The notes beneath the pieces were generated by a model, which ran no database searches, had not been told where the DNA came from, and saw only the letters and a program-made list of their open reading frames with translations. A program made the translations under genes and the position numbers. From positions 62,001 to 126,000 of the forward strand of contig JAHDVF020000219.1 in NCBI GenBank assembly GCA_022606425.2: DNA of 64,000 nucleotides. Direction: 5' to 3'. Source of the stretch: Lepidostoma basale. Its lineage: Eukaryota > Arthropoda > Insecta > Trichoptera > Lepidostomatidae. Positions 45,201 through 54,200 of this stretch are shown piece after piece; the stretch's first letter is position 1, and the number at the start of each line of letters is the position of its first letter.

Positions 45201-48200
45201 TGTTTTATATTTATTTTGTGGATGTTGGAAGATCGAAGTGTGCGCGGGAGATGCCTATTGGTGGCGATGAGGTTCGCAACCCATCACACCGCGTCTCCCG
45301 CGGGGCGAAAAGAGAAGGATGGAGTGCCGCATCGGTTAAAGTGTGACAGTCCATTCTTTCTGCCTACCCTTTCGGGGAGACGGCGTGATGGTTAGTTAGT
45401 TAGTTAGTTTTCTTAACCATTCTTTCTCCATCCATGCGCTCCATATGTCCGAACCAACGCAGCGATCCTTTCAAAATTTTATTCAAAATACCTTCTGTCG
45501 CTCTGCATTCCTTTCGTAGATTAGCATTTGAAATTCTCTCGTACATCATTCTACTACGCATACGTCTAAATTATGCTTTCATCCTTATTCTGTCAGTTCC
45601 ATACTTCGCTTTCATACCAACGGGTTAAGACCAGAACTTCAATGTGAACGGCCAGTATTCGTCTACAAGTATTAATATACATTTAAAAATGTTGTACATT
45701 TTTTTGATTTATTATTTTTTATGTATAGAACAGGTCGTTTGAACCCTATTACTGTATACAATTTATTTTTTAGCTATTATATTGATTCTCGTGACATGTG
45801 ATAGGTAGCCAATCTATCGCCATTTTATTTTCACGTGAATTATACACCAGACCAAAGACAGTGTGACAATCACAATGTCATCGCCGGGAATCGAACCCGG
45901 GACCTTCGGTATGGAAGTCAGAGCTTTTACCACTCTGCCATGAAGGTCGTCGAATTAGAGCTCGATTCGTAACAAAAGTATGCCTACTCGTATAACCACC
46001 GCCGTCTTCCATTTAATCAATTCTGAAAGAATCAACTCGATCTTCGACCTATTAAGGGAGTAATTAGGCAATACAATAACACACTTTGAGTTTTATTTAT
46101 ATGCTCGTAGATAGATAGATAGATAGATATATAGATAGTGTGATTTGCTCGGCGAGCGGGGCGCCGCACACTGGATCCATTTGGCAAAAACATGGACTTA
46201 GGGGTCGAACTCCGAATTTTGCCCTGATTTTTTTAAATAAGGTCCTTTGTGTGATTCCAAACCACTTTTGTATTTTAACTTTTTTTTATATATAACTGCT
46301 AATTTCCAAGAAAAAATTTTTTGTTGTTTTTTTTATATGAAGCAAAACTGATTTTTGCAATTATTTCGGAATCAGGTGGATACGTCAAAACCAAACTTAG
46401 TAAGGATTATAGAGGACATAATCTTCTACATTACTTGTTCCGACATCTTTGTGTGATTCCAATGATCATCGCGTCCCTTCACAAAAAGTTGGAGTGATTT
46501 TAGCATATTTATGCATCTAACAAAAAATCCGAAACCACTTTATACTCGTAACAATTAATTAAAATTTATAATGTCTGCTGCTTTTAAACGGGCAGAGATA
46601 TGAAGTAGATGTCGGCAGAAGTAACGAAGAAAATTATGCCCTCTATAATCCTTACTATGTTTGGTTTTGACGTATCCACCTGATTCCGAAATAATTGAAA
46701 AAATCAATTTTGCTTCATACAAAAAAAAAACAATATTTTTTTTCTTGGAAATTAGCAGTTATATCAAGAAAGGTTCAAATGTAAAAGTGGTTTGGAATCA
46801 CACAAACGACCTAATTAAAAAAAATCAGGGCAAAATTCGAAGTTCGACCCCTAAGTCCATGTTTTTGAAAAATGGATCCAGTGTGCGCTGCCAGGTACGC
46901 TTGTTTCTGGCTTGTTGCTTCTTGCACGTGCACTACTGTACTGAACTTTGTCGTGGTCCTCGTTCGTGTCCCCACAGATTCATCAAAATGTTAATTCCTT
47001 GTTATAGATTGTTCCCGGTGTACATAATGGCTATTATGTATACGGCAAATGTTCTCCCCCTTATGGGATCCGGGCCTCTCTGGATTGCTGCTGTCGGTAT
47101 GCTGGCTAAGGATTGCAAATTCTACTGGTGGACGAACCTTCTGATGGTTAATAACTACGTGAAAGCCGACGAGGGGGTAGGTTAAGATTTCCTACTTCTC
47201 GGCTCTATAGCCCGGTGTGAGATTTGGCCTCCTCTACAGCAGTCTTCTGTTGGTTCCTGTCACTGTTTCCTTCAGTCCTCTACGACGCAGTCCACGTTTT
47301 TTTCTAAGTCTCTTTGGTGCTCGGTCCTCTGGAATTTTTTCGACATGATCAGTCCACGTCAGATCAGGTGTAACTAATAACAAACTAGTAATTTCTAAAA
47401 AATATTAATTTTATATAATCTATGCACACAAAAAAAGCGCACAAGAGTGTCAGAAATGAAGACGTTCAGAAACATAGCCGGCAAGACACTACGAGATAGA
47501 ATAACTGCTTCAACTAATTCCACCGATGTGGAATTCAAGAAAGCCACCACCATTAATGAGTACATCAAGGATCCTTCCAAGTTCGCTGCCGCTGCCCCAG
47601 TGGCTGCGTTCCATTCTAGCTTTTTTGGATAGGTTTTTGTTTGCGATGACAACTTTAAGTGCACCATTCACATTGTTGCCTGCCCCAACCCTTCTTTCAA
47701 TATCCTTCTTCACTCGCTCATCTCTTGTAAAAATACTACCTAAATACACGAACTCAACTACTTGCTCCAAATTTTCACCATTCACGCTAATGTTGCAGAC
47801 TGTCGTGGTTTCTTTCTTTTCAAAAATCATTACCTTGGACTTATTAACATTCATCATCAGATCATTTCGAATGCATACTTCATACATACAATTTACCAGG
47901 ACTTGTAGTTCATGCTCGTTGTCTGCAAGTAGGATAGCGTCATCCGCATACAAGAGACAGCTTACTGACACTCCGCTCATTTTGGCACCTACATCCAACC
48001 CTTTCAGCTCTTTCATACATTTGTTCATATACAGATTAAATAACCACGGGGACATTACGTAACCCTGTTTGACACCTATATTGATATCAAACCAGGCTGT
48101 AAGATCTCCATTTACTCTGACACTAGCAGTGCTTTCCGTGTATAGCGACTTAATTGCCGTGATCAGCTTTGTACTTATTCCATATTCAGACAATATTTTC

Positions 48201-51200
48201 CACAACTTTTCTCTATTCATGTAATCACATGCTTTCATACAACAGTGCTTTATGTAATAAAAAAAACATTATTTTGGATTCCCACCATTTGAAAGCCCTT
48301 AGTTTATAAAATAATGGTCCTAGGTATAACATTCGAAGAATTGCTAGTGATCGGATGCGAAAGGCACAAGACAGGAATATGTGTAGAAGTATGGGGGAGG
48401 CCTATGTCCGGCAGTGAACGACAACGGCTGTTTAAATAAGCAACTAACTAACTAACTTACCATCACGTCTTCTCCCCGGAGTGGTAGGCAGAAGGAATGG
48501 AACGCCACACTGTTCTGTCCTGACATACTTCTCTCGCTTCCTCTACATTCATACATCTTGTCATGCACGCACGTCGATTTCTACGACTCCTCGCGTGACC
48601 GACATTTAATATTTGATTGATTTGATTGTGCCACGTTTTCCACGGCCTTCCTCTATTTCTAGCTCCGTTCACGCCATTCGTTCATTTATATATTTCGTTC
48701 TTTACCATTCTGTCTTCACTCATTCTTTCCATGTGTCCAAACCATCTTAATGACCCTTTCATTATTTTGTTTATAACACTTTCTTTCGCACCACATTCAC
48801 TTTTGTATACTTGCATTTGACACTCTATCATATACAGATTTGACACACATTCGTCTTAGAGATCTCATTTCTACTGCATTTATTCTACTTTCATCCTTCT
48901 TTTGCCAGTTCCATGCTTGACTTCTATACATAAGGGTCGGCATAAGAACACCAATATGCACTGCCATATTAGCTTTTTTCTATTGGCTTTTGTTTGCGAT
49001 AACAACTTTAAGTGCACGATTTACTCTGTTGCCTGCCCCAACCCTTCTTTCAATATCCTTCTCCACCCGATGTTTCAGTAGGTAATATATAAAAAAAACT
49101 TTTGTATTTATATTTTCAGTGTTTAGGACAAACGTGGTATACCGCCTGCATATTTCACTACTTCTTGATATCTCTCTCTGTCCTGTGGCTCCTGCGCTCC
49201 AAGCCTAAAGTTAGAATAGGCCTGCTATATCTGTCTTCACTGTTGTTTATTTCTATATTGATTCCTGCTTTGATATCATACTTCATGAAGATATCGGCCA
49301 TCCCTCCAATGACGATGAAGTAAGTACTGGCTTTAAATACATTTTCGATTATAAAAATAAAAATTTAATATTCACAGTGAACAGAGCAACAAGTAACTTG
49401 ATAACTAAATATTGTACCTATTGTGAATACCATTTTGTAAATATACATAAAAAGGTAAATTTTATAGAAAATTTATTAAAATTTATCTGAATAACATATT
49501 CCGCTGCTAGGACGTTATCAAATATCACTATTACATTTGATAATCATCAACATTTATTACGTTCAAGCAAGGGAATACATATCACTCCCATAAAATATTA
49601 TAAAACTTCTATAGTCCATTGTTTTGGCCGAAAGACTATGATACTTCAACATTATTACTGTTAAAATTTAAACCACTGTTATCTTATTCTTCTTCGATGC
49701 CCCTACAGCCCATACCGAGCCTTATCCTCCAGTATTCTTTGCCTCCAACTCCTCCTGTCCTCCGCTTCGACCCTCCAATCTGATACTCGTAACAATTTCG
49801 CCCCATCTCTCCCAACTTTACCTCCCATCGCAACCTTGGTATGTTATAATATCACAATTTCTTTTTATTTACTGAGAGTGTCGCGACAGCTGTTTCGTCA
49901 ACCGATGTTGACATCATCTGATTTGGCCGACTTTGAAACCGATTTCCAGGGAGACTGTGTGTTTTAGTTATGGTAACACCACATGAAACCTGCGTTCTGC
50001 CAGTTGGTACTTATGGTCTTGAAACTGTTACATTGTCCAAACAAAGTGCCGAGAAACTACGAGTGGCCCAAAGAACCATAGAAAGAGCCATGTTAGGAAT
50101 AAGCCTAAGACACAGAGTCAGAAATGATATGGTGATAGAAAAAAGAAAGGTCACCAACATTATCCACCGGGTGGCGACTCTAAAATGGTCTAACTAAAAT
50201 AGCAGGTCACGTAGCCAGAAGCTCAGATGAAAAGTGGACAAGAAGACTGCTGACTTGGAGACCGTGGAAGGCAAAGAGAAGTGCAGGGCGACCGCAACTA
50301 CGGTGGAAGGATGATCTGAACAGACACGTAGGAATAACCTGGATGCGGTCTGCATAGGACAGAGTGACATGGAAGCGAATGGAGGAGGACTTTGTCCAGG
50401 AGTGGACGGTAATAGGCTGAGGAAGAAAAAGAAGAAGAACGCCACATGTGGTTGCACCTTCTTTGTCCTTATTAGGTATTATTATTGAATAGATTAGACA
50501 AATGTATACAAGTATACATATTGATGTCTAGTGAGGCATGCTCTGGACTTTTGGTAGGCATAGTGCTGGAATAATATTTTGCTACTTCTTCAGCCTTCTT
50601 CCTTCGATTGCTGGATATAGGTCTCTTCTATTTTCTTCCACTCGCCCCTATCTTGTCCCTTCTGCATGCAGGTCGTTCCAGCTATTCGGACAATATTGTC
50701 ATTTCATCTTTTAGGTGTAATATTGATGATATATAAATATTTTGTGTTTTTTTTAGCCTTCTGTCTTCTTATGAAAGCTATAGAGCGACCGTATATATGT
50801 ACTTTCCTAGTCACACAAGGGCCAGTCCATACCTAATTGGATTATTCACTGGATATTTGCTGGTCCAACATCAAAAATCTGCCTCCAAGATATTATCATT
50901 TGTAAGTGACACAAAATAACTATTATCTAAACCATATGTTTTCAATCTTTTCTGGGCCACCGCCTCCTTTACAATATAATTTATGGGAAAGACATGTGTC
51001 GCCTTGCTTAGGCATTTGATTTTGCGTTTGAAACATGTCATTCACATAAAATATAATAAAACTTCTAAAAAACAGACGTTTGTATTCGTATTAATTATAA
51101 ATATGACAATATAATAGTAGTTAAACGTACGATATTGGTTAGATAATCCGTTATTAACTGTTTAATTGAAACACTGTTATGGAATATCATATTTCATAAT

Positions 51201-54200
51201 TGATTTACTATAATTTCTATGAAATTTAATCAATTGTGATTATTATATAAGTGTTTCAATTAAACAGTTAAAATTGTTTTTTTCTACAATCCTAATTACT
51301 TTAATAGCATAAAGCATTTAATTTTTTTTAAATTTAGAAATCTTCTATCCTGATAACTCTGGCAGCCTTGACAGTCATCTTCGGGATAATATCCTCCCGA
51401 TTTTTCACCTCCAACTTGAGTGCGAGAGAATATCCGGTCCTGTCCGCGCTGTACATAGCCCTCCACCGGCCCTTGTGGGCGGTGGCCATCTGCAGCCTGA
51501 TCCTCTCCTGCACTCTCGGAGATGTCCGTAAGTTAACTAATTGTTCCTCCACAATTTAATAAACACACACACACACAAACCGCACGCACGGTGACAAAAT
51601 TATAAAGCAATAATAATAATGTCCACGGTAGATTTCCGGTAGATATATAAATAATGTCGACGGTAAATTTCCAAGTCTCACATCCGTACAGGCAGTAAGT
51701 ACGCTTTTAGCGCTACTGTTGAATATTTGGAGCTTGAGCTTTCGCGCGATGATACTGGAACCCCATACAGGGCGAAGCATTGCGAAAGCTTCCTTTGCCT
51801 TATTGATTCTGCTGGTTACATCCTCTTCCGTACCTCCCTAGCCCGATATCATACTACAGAGGTAACAAAAGCTGGTCGTGGTCACAAGGAGGACACCGTC
51901 GAGCAAGATTGGGTTGAAGTCATTTGTGGACACTCGTAGATCGAATGTCTTGGACATGTTAATTTTGAGACACACTTTAGGTACTTTTTACTTCTGTAAT
52001 TATATTTTATTGTCTATGCTTTCAGCTGTGGTGACATCTTTCCTCGGCTGGTCTCGCTGGGCCCCTCTGGCGCGGCTGGGCTACGGAGTATTCTTGGTGC
52101 ACATTGCTGTACAGAATCGCAGCTTGGGAGTCATGAAAGCATCTTATAACTTTGAATTTATCGAATTCGTAAGTTACTAGATTCAAATAACATATTCCTC
52201 TTAAACACACAATTTTCTTTCTCTCTCTCTGGTACAGAGAAAAATTGAGATAAATTGATATGGTTTATTGCAAATTATACTATATAAAATTACACAGGAT
52301 TCAATGTATCTCAATATAGACGAATATGTAAATTGTTTTTCTGGGAACAAAATGTGGTGGCCGAGGCGCTTACAAGACTTATGACCTGTCATTGGTTGGG
52401 TTGAGCGATCGCTTTATGTTTACCAACATTCCCCATTCCGCCCTTCTTATGACCACCACATATGACAAATTTTTGGAACTTGTATATATGCTAGAATCCC
52501 ACGCTTATCTTTACATTTTTTAGTTCACTCTACACTAGTGTCATCTATTAAGATTTACATCTTCGTCTCTATTGAGATACAATTAATCCTTATATAAAAA
52601 AAAATCCGCAATGGGTAAAATCCAGTATTTGTCTACAAGAATTTGTATACATTCAAAATGTTGTATAAAATTACACAATTTAATAGTGAATCTGAATACA
52701 ACACTGACGACCTTCGTGGCCGAGTGGTAAGTTCTTTGACTTTGAAGTTTACGGATTCGATTGCCGCGATGGAAGTGTGATTGTAACCAGTGGCGGTACT
52801 CCCATAGAAGCCCAGAAACCCGGCTTCTGGCTTACACAGCTCTTGTGGCTATTCCTCTTACGTCTGATGGGAATATTGTTGGAAGGTGATTTGGTGTTTC
52901 ATGCGGGGGCATGATTACTCAGATTTGGGGGTTTTGATTCAAAATTTATTTCGCAAGCCGGACTTCTGGGCTTCTTTGGGAGTACCGCCGCTGATTGTAA
53001 CACTCTCTTTGGTCATGTGTAGAATTTACGTGACAGTAAAATGGCATAGATTAGCTACCTATCACACGAAAATCAATATGATAGCTATTCTCTTTACATC
53101 GATTTGCCTCGCGCGGTACTGATGTAAATGAGATTCTACAGAATGATAATAACAGAACAAAACATCACCTAAGAACAGTAGAAAAGAAACCATTGCGACC
53201 TATCGTGGGCAGAACCCTTAGAGATGGAAACCTAATGGAGAGATTCGCAGAACGTGCAATATTGATGATACGTATTGTAAGTGTAGAGAAGACAATTCTG
53301 CACGTGAGCACGTTGAGAGGATGAATCTAGTGAGGATTCCCAAGATCGTGATGCACCAAACTCCAAAACGCCGTCGAACACCAGACCGACCACCAAAGAA
53401 AGATAGCTGAACGTCTTCACAGGACCAATTTACATATCCTGTCTTAACAAATGAAGAATATAACAACAAGATGAAGAATATAACAAAATAAAAATAAATA
53501 AATAAGATCTGTCATTCTCACTTCGTCTTCTTCTTCTCGTAGTGCCATGTCTCTCTGTCCTGTGCCAGCCAGAACAATTTCCTCGTCCTCCAAATTCCGG
53601 TCCACTCTTTGATATTTTCGAGCCAGGACATCTGGAGTCTTCCTAAACCGCGCCTACCCTCAACTTTCTCCCTTAATTAATTCCTACTTATGAATACTTT
53701 TTTTTATTAAAATAGTTTTTTATATTTTTTTCAGTTTGGGGATATAGCAGGGGATGTGTTTTATTCGTATCTGGGAGCATTTGTACTATACCTGTTTGTG
53801 GAAGCTCCGTGTAGGGGAACAGTCAGAAATCTCTTCACCTCATCAAAAAAGTAAGTGATTATTGTTATATTTTATAAAATGGGTGTTTTTTTAAGAGCTT
53901 GAGAACTTTAAATAATAATACAAGACAGAAATATTATTGGAATGAATTTTTTATTATTATAATCTGGTAGATAATTTCATGACATTTATTTTTTTAATAT
54001 GATTTCCGGCATACGTCCGCCGCGGCTACGAGTTACATAGTCCATTCGATCAGCTCAATTTTTCAATACTTTTTCCAATAAATCTGGCCGTATGGCGTCG
54101 ATGGTGGCTTGAATATTGGCTTCCAATGCTTCAAGAGTTGCTGGTTTGTCAGCATAAACCAATGACTTAAGATAGCCCTATAAAAAGTAATCAAGAGGCG

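Noticed and set aside
46661..47185. 174-codon ORF ending in NRF-C exon 7
   Set aside because: Its first two thirds lie in the FB2 foldback arm; homology begins only after the acceptor at 47006-47007.
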